DNA from: Salvelinus alpinus
Taxonomy: Eukaryota; Chordata; Actinopteri; Salmoniformes; Salmonidae
Direction: 5' to 3'
Length of the DNA stretch: 64,000 nucleotides
NCBI RefSeq assembly: GCF_045679555.1
Contig: NC_092092.1
Span: 16,344,591 to 16,408,590, forward strand
The position numbers were made by a program, and so were the translations under genes. Positions 30,987 through 44,421 of the stretch are shown piece after piece; the stretch's first letter is position 1; every line of letters starts with the position of its first letter. The notes beneath the pieces were generated by a model that saw only the letters and a list, made by a program, of their open reading frames with translations, did not search any database and had not been told where the DNA came from.

Positions 30987-31669
30987 AGGAGGAAGAGGAC
31001 GACACAGGAGTGCCGGCTAGCGTCAACATCACCGCTGCTGTTAGAGAGCTGGAGGACGGGGACGAGGAGCAGGAGGAAGATGCAGCCACTGTACCTGGGG
31101 AGCAGAAACAAGATGGTGGTCAGATGGAGCAGAAACAACATGGTGGTCAGATGGAGCAGAAACAACATGGTGGTCAGATGATGCAGAAACAACATGGTGG
31201 TCAGATGGAGCAGAAACAACATGGTGGTCAGATGGAGCAGAAACAACATGGTGGTCAGATGGAGCAGAAACAACATGGTGGTCAGATGGAGCAGAAACAA
31301 CATGGTGGTCAGATGGAGAAGAAACAACATGGTGGTCAGATGGAGAAGAAACAAGAAGTCTGTAGTTTAGAAGTGTGTAGTTTAGAGGTGTGTAGTTTAG
31401 AAGTCTGTAGTTTAGCAGTGTGTAGTTTAGCAGTGTGTAGTTTAGAGGTGTGTAGTTTAGAAGTGTGTAGTTTAGAAGTGTGTAGTTTAGAAGTGTGTAG
31501 TTTAGCAGTGTGTAGTTTAGCAGTGTGTAGTTTAGAAGTCTGTAGTTTAGAAGTCTGTAGTTTAGAAGTCTTTAGTTTAGAAGTCCTCGTGTCCATTCAG
31601 ACCCGTTCTGATCCAAGAGTAGAAAGACAGAAAATCCCTCCGACTGGTTGCTGCCAGCACCATCAATAG
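30987..31669 (+). CDS. Doubtful open frame: acidic segment followed by in-frame repeats
   Basis: One frame is open from after a TGA at 30983 to a stop at 31667-31669. It opens with an acidic stretch including EEEEDDTGVPASVNITAAV and RELEDGDEEQEEDAATVPG. It then runs through about nine nonapeptides of MEQKQHGGQ type and about sixteen pentapeptides of EVCSL type, ending QIPPTGCCQHHQ-like. The acidic stretch has protein-like composition and could be an exon, perhaps with an acceptor near 30986-30988. The pyrimidine tract before it is short and no donor or partner exon was found. I do not recognise a homologue. It may equally be noncoding. Confidence 0.2.
31096..31353. repeat. 27-bp minisatellite, 9 to 10 copies
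   Basis: The unit is CAGAAACAACATGGTGGTCA followed by GATGGAG. The first copy has CAAGAT and one has GATGATG. The last two have GAGAAGAAAC and lead into the 15-bp array. The length is divisible by three, so frames remain open on both strands. Confidence 0.95.
31354..31590. repeat. 15-bp minisatellite, about 16 copies
   Basis: The unit is GTGTGTAGTTTAGAA with variants GTCTGTAG, GAGGT and GCAGT. It follows the 27-bp array without a gap. Confidence 0.95.
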
Positions 31670-31934
31670 ACAAGCCATATTGTCCTTAAAAATGGCCTAG
31701 AACAAATTACTAAAACACAATTAGTTGTGTTTCGATGTGTAGCATATTCAAAACGTCATAGTCTATTGTTTCATTGGTTTGTACTTTCCTAAAACAGTAA
31801 TTGTCCACATCACGGTTCAGCTGTAGGAGATTTGAGCACTAAATGCATCAGGACATTGCATGTATAGACGTAAAGGGCTGAGGTGTCCACTGTATGATAT
31901 TAACATAATATAATAAAATATATATTAAGGAAGA

Positions 31935-32345
31935 GAAGCTTAGGTCTAGCACTGCATTGCAGCGCTAGCTGCGCCACCAGAGACTCTGGGTTCGCGCCCA
32001 GGCTCGTGGGGCGTCGTCCGGGTTAGGGAGGGTTTGGCCGGTAGGGATATCCTTGTCTCATCGCGCACCAGCGACTCCTGTGGCGGGCCGGGCGCAGTGC
32101 GCGCTAACCAAGGGAGCCAGGTGCACGGTGTTTCCTCCGGCACATTGGTGCGGCTGGCTTCCGGGTTGGAGGCGCGCTGTGTTAAGAAGCAGTGCGGCTT
32201 GGTTGGGTTGTGTTTCGGAGGACGCATGGCTTTCGACCTTCGTCTCTCCCGAGCCCGTACGGGAGTTGTAGCGATGAGACAAGATAGTAATTACTAGCAA
32301 TTGGATACCACGAAAATTGGGGAGAAAAGGGGGTAAAAAAAGAAA
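31935..32345 (+). mobile_element. tRNA-derived SINE of a second salmonid family
   Basis: The head has AGCGCTAGCTGCGCCACCAG and the B-box GGGTTCGCGCCC. The body contains GTCGTCCGGGTTAGGGAGGG, ATCCTTGTCTCATCGCGCAC and GGAGGCGCGCTGTGTTAAGA. It ends GGATACCACGAAAATTGGGG, then AGAAAAGGGGGTAAAAA. About 60 bp appear missing after the B-box compared with the form I remember. The CpG-rich body resembles the AvaIII-type salmonid SINE, but the name is tentative. Confidence 0.8.
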
Positions 32346-32431
32346 AAAGAAAGAAAGACCAGAGAGATAAAGATATGCTGGCGCCATATGTGTACAGAAG
32401 GAGGCAAATTTGTTAACTTTTCTATAAAGAT

Positions 32432-34685
32432 ATCAAATCTAATTTTATTAGTCACATGCGCCGAATACAACACCTTACAGTGAAATGCTTACTTATGAGC
32501 AACTAACCAACAATACAGTTAAAAAAAAAACAGATAAGAATAATAAATAAAAGTAACAAATCATTAAAGAGCAGCAGTAAAATAACAATAGCGAGACTAT
32601 ATACAGGGTGGTACCGGTACAGAGTCAATGTGGAGGCTATATACAGGGTGGTACCGGTACAGAGTCAATGTGGAGGCTATATACAGGGGGTACCGGTACA
32701 GAGTCAATGTGGAGGCTATATACAGGGGGTACCGGTACAGAGTCAATGTGGAGACTATATACAGGGTGGTACCGGTACAGAGTCAATGTGGAGGCTATAT
32801 ACAGGGGATACCGGTACAGAGTCAATGTGGAGGCTATATACAGGGGGTACCGGTACAGAGTCAATGTGGAGGCTATATACAGGGGGTACCGGTACAGAGT
32901 CAATGTGGAGACTATATACAGGGTGGTACCGGTACAGAGTCAATGTGGAGGCTATATACAGGGGGTACCGGTACATTGTCAATGTGCGGGGGCACCGGTT
33001 AGTTGAGGTAATATGTACATGTAGGTTAAGTTAAAGTGACAATGCACAGATGATAACAATAGAGAGTATCAGCGGTGTAAAAGAGGGGGAGGGGGGGCAA
33101 TGCAAATAGTCTGGGTAGACATTTGATTAGATGTTCTTATGGCTTGGGGGTAGACTTGGCGCTCCGGTACCGCTTACCGTGCAGTAGCAGAGAGAAGAGT
33201 CTATGACTAGGGTGGCTGGAGTCTTTGACCATTTTTAGGGCCTTCCTCCGACACCGCCTGGTATAGAGGTCGGAGGCCGAGCAGCAGCCATACCAGGCAG
33301 TGATGCAACCAGTCAGGATGATCTCGATGGTGCAGCTGTAAAACCGTTTGAGGATCTGAGGAGCCATGCCAAATCATTTCAGTCTCCTGAGGGGGAATAG
33401 GTTTTGTCGTGCCCTCTTCACGACTGTCTTGGTGTGTTTGGACCATGTTAGTTTGTTGGGGATGTGGACGCCAAGGAACTTGAAGCTCTCAACCTGCTCC
33501 ACTGCAGCCCCGTCGATGAGAATGGGGGCGTGCTCGACCCTCTTTTTTCTGGAGTCCACAATCATCTCCTTTGTTATGATCACGTTGAGGGAGAGGTTGT
33601 TGTCCTGGTACCACACAGCCAGGTCTCTGACCTCCTCCCTATAGGCTGTCTCATCATTGTCGGTGATCAGGCCTACCACTTGCGTCATCGGCAAACTTAA
33701 TGATGGTGTTGGAGTCGTGCCTGGCTGTGCAGTCATGAGTAAACAGGGAGTACAGTAGGGGACTGAGGACGCACCCCTGAGGGGCCCCCGTGTTGAGGAT
33801 CAGCGTGGCGAATGTGTTGAACGCTGAGCTGTAGTCAATGAACAGCAGTCTCACATAGGTGTTCCTTTTGTCCAGGTGTGAAAGCGCAGTGTGGAGTGAG
33901 ATAGAGATTGCATCATCTGTGGATCTGTTGGGGCGGTATGCAAATTGAAGTGAGTCTAGGGTTCCTGGGATGATGGTGTTGATGTGAGCAATGACCAGCC
34001 TTTCAAAGCACTTCATGGCTACAGACGTGAATGCTACGGGTCAGTAGTCATTTAGGCAGGTTACCTTAGTGTTCTTGGGCACAGGCACTATGGTGGTCTG
34101 CTTAAAACATGTTGGTATTACAGACTCGGACAGGGAGAGGTTGAAAATGTCAGTGAAGACACTTGCCAGTTGGTCAGTGCATGCTCGTAGTACAAGTCCT
34201 GGTAATCCGTTCTGGCCCTGCGGCCTTGTGAATGTTGACCTGTTTAAAGGTCTTACTCACATCGGCTGTGGAGAGCGTGATTACACAGTCTTCCGGAACA
34301 GCTGGTGCTCTCATGCATATTTCAGTTTTATTTGCCTCAAAGCGAGCATAGAAGTAGTTTCGCTCGTCTAGTAGGCTCGTGGCACTGGGCAGTTCTCGGT
34401 TGTGCTTCCCTTTATAGTCTGTGACATCTGACGAGTCTGCCACATCTGACGAGCATCAGAGCCGATGTATTACGATTCAATCTTAGTCCTGTATTGATGC
34501 TTTGCCTGTTTGATGGTTCGTTGGAGGGCATAGTAGGATTTCTTATAAGCTTCCGGGTTAGAGTCCCGCTCTACCCTTTAGCTCAGTGCGGATGTTGCCT
34601 GTAATCCATGGCTTCTGGTTGGGGTATGTACATACGGTCACTGTGGGGACAACGCCGATGCACTTACCAATGAAGCCAATTGGTG
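32432..34685 (-). mobile_element. 5'-truncated LINE with reverse transcriptase remnants
   Basis: The 3' tail (complement of TAGTCACATGCGCCGAATAC and CTTACAGTGAAATGCTTACT) starts the fragment on the plus strand. Reading minus, ORF2 pieces follow in order: [52 protein letters not shown], then RT blocks CFERLVIAHINTIIPGTLD, QFAYRPNRSTDDAIS, LLFIDYSSAFNT, GAPQGCVLSPLLYSLF and the catalytic FADD in IIKFADDASG. After these come EQVESFKFLGVHIPNKLTWS and FYSCTIEIILTGCITAWYG. Frames are broken repeatedly, and part of the fingers and palm between FNT and ATLILNTG is deleted. Confidence 0.9.
32599..33000. repeat. 39/40-bp VNTR in the LINE 3' UTR, about 10 copies
   Basis: The unit is CTATATACAGGGTGGTACCG followed by GTACAGAGTCAATGTGGAGG. 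Forms with GGGGGTACC are one base shorter. The array lies between the LINE tail and the end of ORF2, so it expanded within the element. Confidence 0.93.
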
Positions 34686-35300
34686 CTTTTAACATGTCAA
34701 TACCTCTAACAAAAACAAGAAGTGATGAAGTCAATCTCTCCTCCACTTTGAGCCAGGAGAGATTGACATGCATATTATTAATGTATGCACATTCAAGGGC
34801 CAGCCGTGCTGCCCTGTTGTGAGCCAATTACAATTGTCCTAAATCCCTCTTTGTGTCACCTGACCACACGACTGAACAGTAGTCCAGGTGCGACAAAACT
34901 AGAGCCTGTAGGACCTGCCTTGTTGATAGTGTAGTTAAGAAGGTAGAGCATCGCATGATTATGGACAGACTTCTCCCCATCTTAGCTACTGTTGTATCAA
35001 TATGTTTTGACCAAGACAGTTTACAATCCAGAGTTAATACAAGCAGTTTAGTCACCTCAACTTGCTCTATTTGTACATGATTTATTACAGGATTTAGTTC
35101 AGGTTTAAGGTTTATTGAATGATTTGTATCAAAAAACAATGCTTTTAGTTTTTAAATATGTAGGACTAATTTATTCCTTGCCACCCATTCTGGAACTAAC
35201 TGCAGCTCTTTGTTAGGTGTTGCAGTCATTTCAGACTCTGTAGTAGCTGACGTGTATAGTGTTGAGCATCAGCATACACACACTGGCTTTACTCAAACAC
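34686..35300 (-). mobile_element. Fragment of a second LINE (RT C-terminal region)
   Basis: Minus-strand translation gives EVTKLLVLTLDCKLSWSKHI, QVLQALVLSHLDYCSVVWSG and, after a frame change, AHNRAARLALECAYINNMHV and LSWLKVEERLTSSLLVFVRG. These are the thumb and post-RT region of a fish LINE distinct from the neighbour at 32432-34685. The two join abruptly near 34685. On its other side this fragment runs almost to the start of the 28.7-kb array. Confidence 0.85.
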
Positions 35301-35744
35301 TGGTGGGTTGTTACCTTGTTGTTACCAGGGATGGTCTTGGTCTCCAGCTACAGTACTACAGGGATGGTCTTGGTCTCCAGCTACAGTACTACAGGGATGG
35401 TCTTGGTCTCCAGCTACAGTACTACAGTACTACAGGGATTGTCTAGGTCTCCAGCTACAGTACTACAGGGATCGTCTAGGTCTCCAGCTACAGTACTACA
35501 GTACTACAGGTATGGTCTTGGTCTCCAGCTACAGTACTACAGGTATGGTCTTGGTCTCCAGCTACAGTACTACAGTACTACAGGTATGGTCTTGGTCTCC
35601 AGCTACAGTACTACAGGGATGGTCTTGGTCTCCAACTACAGTACTACAGGGATGGTCTTGGTCTCCAGCTACAGTACTACAGTACTACAGGTATGGTCTT
35701 GGTCTCCAGCTACAGTACTACAGTACTACAGGGATTGTCTAGGT

Positions 35745-38700
35745 CTCCAGCTACAGTACTACAGTACTACAGGTATGGTCTTGGTCTCCAGCTACAGTAC
35801 TACAGTACTACAGGGATTGTCTAGGTCTCCAGCTACAGTACTACAGGGATTGTCTAGGTCTCCAGCTACAGTACTGCAGGGATTGTCTAGGTCTCCAGCT
35901 ACAGTACTACAGTACTACAGGGATTGTCTAGGTCTCCAGCTACAGTACTACAGGGATTGTCTTGGTCTCCAGCTACAGTACTACAGGGATTGTCTGGGTC
36001 TCCAGCTACAGTACTACAGTACTACAGTACTACAGGTATGGTCTTGGTCTCCAGCTACAGTACTACAGTACTACAGGTATGGTCTAGGTCTCCAGCTACA
36101 GTACTACAGTACTACAGGGATTGTCTAGGTCTCCAGCTACAGTACTACAGGGATTGTCTAGGTCTCCAGCTACAGTACTACAGTACTACAGGTATGGTCT
36201 TGGTCTCCAGCTACAGTACTACAGTACTACAGGGATTGTCTAGGTCTCCAGCTACAGTACTACAGTACTACAGGTATGGTCTTGGTCTCCAGCTACAGTA
36301 CTACAGTACTACAGGGATTGTCTAGGTCTCCAGCTACAGTACTACAGGGATTGTCTAGGTCTCCAGCTACAGTACTACAGGGATTGTCTAGGTCTCCAGC
36401 TACAGTACTACAGTACTACAGGGATTGTCTAGGTCTCCAGCTACAGTACTACAGGGATTGTCTAGGTCTCCAGCTACAGTACTACAGGGATTGTCTAGGT
36501 CTCCAGCTACAGTACTACAGGGATTGTCTAGGTCTCCAGCTACAGTACTACAGGGATTGTCTTGGTCTCCAGCTACAGTACTACAGGGATTGTCTAGGTC
36601 TCCAGCTACAGTACTACAGTACTACAGTACTACAGGTATGGTCTTGGTCTCCAGCTACAGTACTACAGTACTACAGGTATGGTCTAGGTCTCCAGCTACA
36701 GTACTACAGTACTACAGGGATTGTCTAGGTCTCCAGCTACAGTACTACAGGGATTGTCTAGGTCTCCAGCTACAGTACTACAGTACTACAGGTATGGTCT
36801 TGGTCTCCAGCTACAGTACTACAGTACTACAGGGATTGTCTAGGTCTCCAGCTACAGTACTACAGTACTACAGGTATGGTCTTGGTCTCCAGCTACAGTA
36901 CTACAGTACTACAGGGATTGTCTAGGTCTCCAGCTACAGTACTACAGGGATTGTCTAGGTCTCCAGCTACAGTACTACAGGGATTGTCTAGGTCTCCAGC
37001 TACAGTACTACAGTACTACAGGGATTGTCTAGGTCTCCAGCTACAGTACTACAGGGATTGTCTTGGTCTCCAGCTACAGTACTACAGGGATTGTCTAGGT
37101 CTCCAGCTACAGTACTACAGTACTACAGTACTACAGGTATGGTCTTGGTCTCCAGCTACAGTACTACAGTACTACAGGTATGGTCTAGGTCTCCAGCTAC
37201 AGTACTACAGTACTACAGGGATTGTCTAGGTCTCCAGCTACAGTACTACAGGGATTGTCTAGGTCTCCAGCTACAGTACTACAGTACTACAGGTATGGTC
37301 TTGGTCTCCAGCTACAGTACTACAGTACTACAGGGATTGTCTAGGTCTCCAGCTACAGTACTACAGGGATTGTCTAGGTCTCCAGCTACAGTACTACAGT
37401 ACTACAGTACTACAGGTATGGTCTTGGTCTCCAGCTACAGTACTACAGTACTACAGGTATGGTCTTGGTCTCCAGCTACAGTACTACAGTACTACAGGGA
37501 TTGTCTAGGTCTCCAGCTACAGTACTACAGGGATTGTCTAGGTCTCCAGCTACAGTACTACAGGGATTGTCTAGGTCTCCAGCTACAGTACTACAGTACT
37601 ACAGTACTACAGGTATGGTCTTGGTCTCCAGCTACAGTACTACAGTACTACAGGTATGGTCTAGGTCTCCAGCTACAGTACTACAGTACTACAGGGATTG
37701 TCTAGGTCTCCAGCTACAGTACTACAGGGATTGTCTAGGTCTCCAGCTACAGTACTACAGTACTACAGGTATGGTCTTGGTCTCCAGCTACAGTACTACA
37801 GTACTACAGGGATTGTCTAGGTCTCCAGCTACAGTACTACAGGGATTGTCTAGGTCTCCAGCTACAGTACTACAGTACTACAGTACTACAGGTATGGTCT
37901 TGGTCTCCAGCTACAGTACTACAGTACTACAGGTATGGTCTTGGTCTCCAGCTACAGTACTACAGTACTACAGGGATTGTCTAGGTCTCCAGCTACAGTA
38001 CTACAGGGATTGTCTAGGTCTCCAGCTACAGTACTACAGGGATTGTCTAGGTCTCCAGCTACAGTACTACAGTACTACAGGGATTGTCTAGGTCTCCAGC
38101 TACAGTACTACAGGGATTGTCTTGGTCTCCAGCTACAGTACTACAGGGATTGTCTAGGTCTCCAGCTACAGTACTACAGTACTACAGTACTACAGGTATG
38201 GTCTTGGTCTCCAGCTACAGTACTACAGTACTACAGGTATGGTCTAGGTCTCCAGCTACAGTACTACAGTACTACAGGGATTGTCTAGGTCTCCAGCTAC
38301 AGTACTACAGGGATTGTCTAGGTCTCCAGCTACAGTACTACAGTACTACAGGTATGGTCTTGGTCTCCAGCTACAGTACTACAGTACTACAGGGATTGTC
38401 TAGGTCTCCAGCTACAGTACTACAGTACTACAGGTATGGTCTTGGTCTCCAGCTACAGTACTACAGTACTACAGGGATTGTCTAGGTCTCCAGCTACAGT
38501 ACTACAGGGATTGTCTAGGTCTCCAGCTACAGTACTACAGGGATTGTCTAGGTCTCCAGCTACAGTACTACAGTACTACAGGGATTGTCTAGGTCTCCAG
38601 CTACAGTACTACAGGGATTGTCTAGGTCTCCAGCTACAGTACTACAGGGATTGTCTAGGTCTCCAGCTACAGTACTACAGGGATTGTCTAGGTCTCCAGC

Positions 38701-39404
38701 TACAGTACTACAGGGATTGTCTTGGTCTCCAGCTACAGTACTACAGGGATTGTCTAGGTCTCCAGCTACAGTACTACAGTACTACAGTACTACAGGTATG
38801 GTCTTGGTCTCCAGCTACAGTACTACAGTACTACAGGTATGGTCTAGGTCTCCAGCTACAGTACTACAGTACTACAGGGATTGTCTAGGTCTCCAGCTAC
38901 AGTACTACAGGGATTGTCTAGGTCTCCAGCTACAGTACTACAGTACTACAGGTATGGTCTTGGTCTCCAGCTACAGTACTACAGTACTACAGGGATTGTC
39001 TAGGTCTCCAGCTACAGTACTACAGTACTACAGGTATGGTCTTGGTCTCCAGCTACAGTACTACAGTACTACAGGGATTGTCTAGGTCTCCAGCTACAGT
39101 ACTACAGGGATTGTCTAGGTCTCCAGCTACAGTACTACAGGGATTGTCTAGGTCTCCAGCTACAGTACTACAGTACTACAGGGATTGTCTAGGTCTCCAG
39201 CTACAGTACTACAGGGATTGTCTTGGTCTCCAGCTACAGTACTACAGGGATTGTCTAGGTCTCCAGCTACAGTACTACAGTACTACAGTACTACAGGTAT
39301 GGTCTTGGTCTCCAGCCACAGTACTACAGTACTACAGGTATGGTCTAGGTCTCCAGCTACAGTACTACAGTACTACAGGGATTGTCTAGGTCTCCAGCTA
39401 CAGT
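35745..39404. repeat. Higher-order repeat pair, 2160-bp offset
   Basis: Sequence from about 35745 to 37404 recurs at 37905 to 39564 with the same order of 33/42/51-bp units and variants. I see only about three substitutions: at 35875 (GTACTGCAGG against GTACTACAGG), at 35997 (TCTGGGTC against TCTAGGTC) and near 39317 (CAGCCACAG). A 9-bp difference ends the match near 37405. Confidence 0.9.
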
Positions 39405-42400
39405 ACTACAGGGATTGTCTAGGTCTCCAGCTACAGTACTACAGTACTACAGGTATGGTCTTGGTCTCCAGCTACAGTACTACAGTACTACAGGGATTGT
39501 CTAGGTCTCCAGCTACAGTACTACAGGGATTGTCTAGGTCTCCAGCTACAGTACTACAGTACTACAGGTATGGTCTTGGTCTCCAGCTACAGTACTACAG
39601 TACTACAGGGATTGTCTAGGTCTCCAGCTACAGTACTACAGTACTACTGGTATGGTCTTGGCCTCCAGCTACAGTACTACAGTACTACAGGGATTGTCTA
39701 GGTCTCCAGCTACAGTACTACAGGGATTGTCTAGGTCTCCAGCTACAGTACTACAGGGATTGTCTAGGTCTCCAGCTACAGTACTACAGTACTACAGGGA
39801 TTGTCTAGGTCTCCAGCTACAGTACTACAGGGATTGTCTTGGTCTCCAGCTACAGTACTACAGGGATTGTCTAGGTCTCCAGCTACAGTACTACAGGTAT
39901 GGTCTTGGTCTCCAGCTACAGTACTACAGTACTACAGGTATGGTCTAGGTCTCCAGCTACAGTACTACAGTACTACAGGGATTGTCTAGGTCTCCAGCTA
40001 CAGTACTACAGGGATTGTCTAGGTCTCCAGCTACAGTACTACAGTACTACAGGTATGGTCTTGGTCTCCAGCTACAGTACTACAGTACTACAGGTATGGT
40101 CTAGGTCTCCAGCTACAGTACTACAGTACTACAGGGATTGTCTAGGTCTCCAGCTACAGTACTGCAGGGATTGTCTTGGTCTCCAGCTACAGTACTACAG
40201 GGATTGTCTAGGTCTCCAGCTACAGTACTACAGTACTACAGTACTACAGGTATGGTCTTGGTCTCCAGCTACAGTACTACAGTACTACAGGTATGGTCTA
40301 GGTCTCCAGCTACAGTACTACAGTACTACAGGGATTGTCTAGGTCTCCAGCTACAGTACTACAGGGATTGTCTAGGTCTCCAGCTACAGTACTACAGTAC
40401 TACAGGTATGGTCTTGGTCTCCAGCTACAGTACTACAGTACTACAGGTATGGTCTTGGTCTCCAGCTACAGTACTACAGTACTACAGGGATTGTCTAGGT
40501 CTCCAGCTACAGTACTACAGGGATTGTCTAGGTCTCCAGCTACAGTACTACAGTACTACAGGTATGGTCTTGGTCTCCAGCTACAGTACTACAGTACTAC
40601 AGGGATTGTCTAGGTCTCCAGCTACAGTACTACAGTACTACAGGTATGGTCTTGGTCTCCAGCTACAGTACTACAGTACTACAGGGATTGTCTAGGTCTC
40701 CAGCTACAGTACTACAGGGATTGTCTAGGTCTCCAGCTACAGTACTACAGGGATTGTCTAGGTCTCCAGCTACAGTACTACAGTACTACAGGGATTGTCT
40801 AGGTCTCCAGCTACAGTACTACAGGGATTGTCTTGGTCTCCAGCTACAGTACTACAGGGATTGTCTAGGTCTCCAGCTACAGTACTACAGTACTACAGTA
40901 CTACAGGTATGGTCTTGGTCTCCAGCTACAGTACTACAGTACTACAGGTATGGTCTAGGTCTCCAGCTACAGTACTACAGTACTACAGGGATTGTCTAGG
41001 TCTCCAGCTACAGTACTACAGGGATTGTCTAGGTCTCCAGCTACAGTACTACAGTACTACAGGTATGGTCTTGGTCTCCAGCTACAGTACTACAGTACTA
41101 CAGGGATTGTCTAGGTCTCCAGCTACAGTACTACAGTACTACAGGTATGGTCTTGGTCTCCAGCTACAGTACTACAGTACTACAGGGATTGTCTAGGTCT
41201 CCAGCTACAGTACTACAGGGATTGTCTAGGTCTCCAGCTACAGTACTACAGTACTACAGGTATGGTCTTGGTCTCCAGCTACAGTACTACAGTACTACAG
41301 GGATTGTCTTGGTCTCCAGCTACAGTACTACAGGGATTGTCTTGGTCTCCAGCTACAGTACTACAGTACTACAGGTATGGTCTTGGTCTCCAGCTACAGT
41401 ACTACAGTACTACAGGGATTGTCTAGGTCTCCAGCTACAGTACTACAGTACTACAGGTATGGTCTTGGTCTCCAGCTACAGTACTACAGTACTACAGGGA
41501 TTGTCTTGGTCTCCAGCTACAGTACTACAGGGATTGTCTTGGTCTCCAGCTACAGTACTACAGTACTACAGGTATGGTCTTGGTCTCCAGCTACAGTACT
41601 ACAGGGATTGTCTTGGTCTCCAGCTACAGTACTACAGGGATTGTCTTGGTCTCCAGCTACAGTACTACAGTACTACAGGTATGGTCTTGGTCTCCAGCTA
41701 CAGTACTACAGGTATGGTCTTGGTCTCCAGCTACAGTACTACAGTACTACAGGGATTGTCTAGGTCTCCAGCTACAGTACTACAGTACTACAGGTATGGT
41801 CTTGGTCTCCAGCTACAGTACTACAGGGATTGTCTAGGTCTCCAGCTACAGTACTACAGGGATTGTCTAGGTCTCCAGCTACAGTACTACAGTACTACAG
41901 GTATGGTCTTGGTCTCCAGCTACAGTACTACAGGGATTGTCTAGGTCTCCAGCTACAGTACTACAGTACTACAGGTATGGTCTTGGTCTCCAGCTACAGT
42001 ACTACAGTACTACAGGGATTGTCTAGGTCTCCAGCTACAGTACTACAGTACTACAGGTATGGTCTTGGTCTCCAGCTACAGTACTACAGTACTACAGGGA
42101 TTGTCTTGGTCTCCAGCTACAGTACTACAGGGATTGTCTTGGTCTCCAGCTACAGTACTACAGTACTACAGGTATGGTCTTGGTCTCCAGCTACAGTACT
42201 ACAGGGATTGTCTTGGTCTCCAGCTACAGTACTACAGGGATTGTCTTGGTCTCCAGCTACAGTACTACAGTACTACAGGTATGGTCTTGGTCTCCAGCTA
42301 CAGTACTACAGGGATTATCTTGGTCTCCAGCTACAGTACTACAGGGATTGTCTTGGTCTCCAGCTACAGTACTACAGTACTACAGGTATGGTCTTGGTCT

Positions 42401-44421
42401 CCAGCTACAGTACTACAGTACTACAGGGATTGTCTAGGTCTCCAGCTACAGTACTACAGTACTACAGGTATGGTCTTGGTCTCCAGCTACAGTACTACAG
42501 TACTACAGGGATTGTCTAGGTCTCCAGCTACAGTACTACAGTACTACAGGTATGGTCTTGGTCTCCAGCTACAGTACTACAGTACTACAGGGATTGTCTT
42601 GGTCTCCAGCTACAGTACTACAGGGATTGTCTTGGTCTCCAGCTACAGTACTACAGTACTACAGGTATGGTCTTGGTCTCCAGCTACAGTACTACAGTAC
42701 TACAGGGATTGTCTTGGTCTCCAGCTACAGTACTACAGGGATTGTCTTGGTCTCCAGCTACAGTACTACAGTACTACAGGTATGGTCTTGGTCTCCAGCT
42801 ACAGTACTACAGGGATTGTCTTAGTCTCCAGCTACAGTACTACAGGGATGGTCTAGGTTCTCCAGCTACAGTACTACAGTACTACAGGTATGGTCTAGGT
42901 CTCCAGCTACAGTACTACAGTACTACAGGTATGGTCTTGGTCTCCAGCTACAGTACTACAGGGATTGTCTTGGTCTCCAGCTACAGTACTACAGGGATTG
43001 TCTTGGTCTCCAGCTACAGTACTACAGGGATTGTCTTGGTCTCCAGCTACAGTACTACAGGGATGGTCTAGGTTCTACAGCTACAGTACTACAGTACTAC
43101 AGGTATGGTCTAGGTCTCCAGCTACAGTACTACAGTACTACAGGTATGGTCTTGGTCTCCAGCTACAGTACTACAGGGATTGTCTTGGTTTCCAGCTACA
43201 GTACTACAGTACTACAGGGATTGTCTTGGTCTCCAGCTACAGTACTACAGGGATTGTCTTGGTCTCCAGCTACAGTACTACAGTACTACAGGTATGGTCT
43301 TGGTCTCCAGCTACAGTACTACAGTACTACAGGGATTGTCTTGGTCTCCAGCTACAGTACTACAGGTATGGTCTTGGTCTCCAGCTACAGTACTACAGGG
43401 ATGGTCTAGGTCTCCAGCTACAGTACTACAGGGATGGTCTAGGTCTCCAGCTACAGTACTACAGTACTACAGGTATGGTCTAGGTCTCCAGCTACAGTAC
43501 TACAGTACTACAGGTATGGTCTTGGTCTCCAGCTACAGTACTACAGGGATTGTCTTGGTCTCCAGCTACAGTACTACAGGGATTGTCTTGGTCTCCAGCT
43601 ACAGTACTACAGTACTACAGGGATTGTCTTGGTCTCCAGCTACAGTACTACAGGGATTGTCTTGGTCTCCAGCTACAGTACTACAGTACTACAGGTATGG
43701 TCTTGGTCTCCAGCTACAGTACTACAGGGATTGTCTTGGTCTCCAGCTACAGTACTACAGGGATTGTCTTGGTCTCCAGCTACAGTACTACAGGGATTGT
43801 CTTGGTCTCCAGCTACAGTACTACAGTACTACAGGGATGGTCTTGGTCTCCAGCTACAGTACTACAGGGATTGTCTTGGTCTCCAGCTACAGTACTACAG
43901 GGATGGTCTTGGTCTCCAGCTACAGTACTACAGGGATTGTCTAGGTCTCCAGCTACAGTACTACAGGGATGGTCTTGGTCTCCAGCTACAGTACTACAGG
44001 GATTGTCTAGGTCTCCAGCTACAGTACTACAGGGATTGTCTAGGTCTCCAGCTACAGTACTACAGGTATGGTCTTGGTCTCCAGCTACAGTACTACAGGG
44101 ATTGTCTAGGTCTCCAGCTACAGTACTACAGGTATGGTCTTGGTCTCCAGCTACAGTACTACAGGGATTGTCTTGGTCTCCAGCTACAGTACTACAGTAC
44201 TACAGGTATGGTCTTGGTCTCCAGCTACAGTACTACAGTACTACAGGTATGGTCTTGGTCTCCAGCTACAGTACTACAGTACTACAGGGATTGTCTAGGT
44301 CTCCAGCTACTGTACTACAGGGATTGTCTAGGTCTCCAGCTACAGTACTACAGGTATGGTCTTGGTCTCCAGCTACAGTACTACAGGGATTGTCTAGGTC
44401 TCCAGCTACAGTACTACAGGT

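Noticed and set aside
29427..31181. Several plus-strand frames of 80-339 codons
   Set aside because: They are the 35-bp G-rich array. One of them runs into 30960-31181 only by chance.
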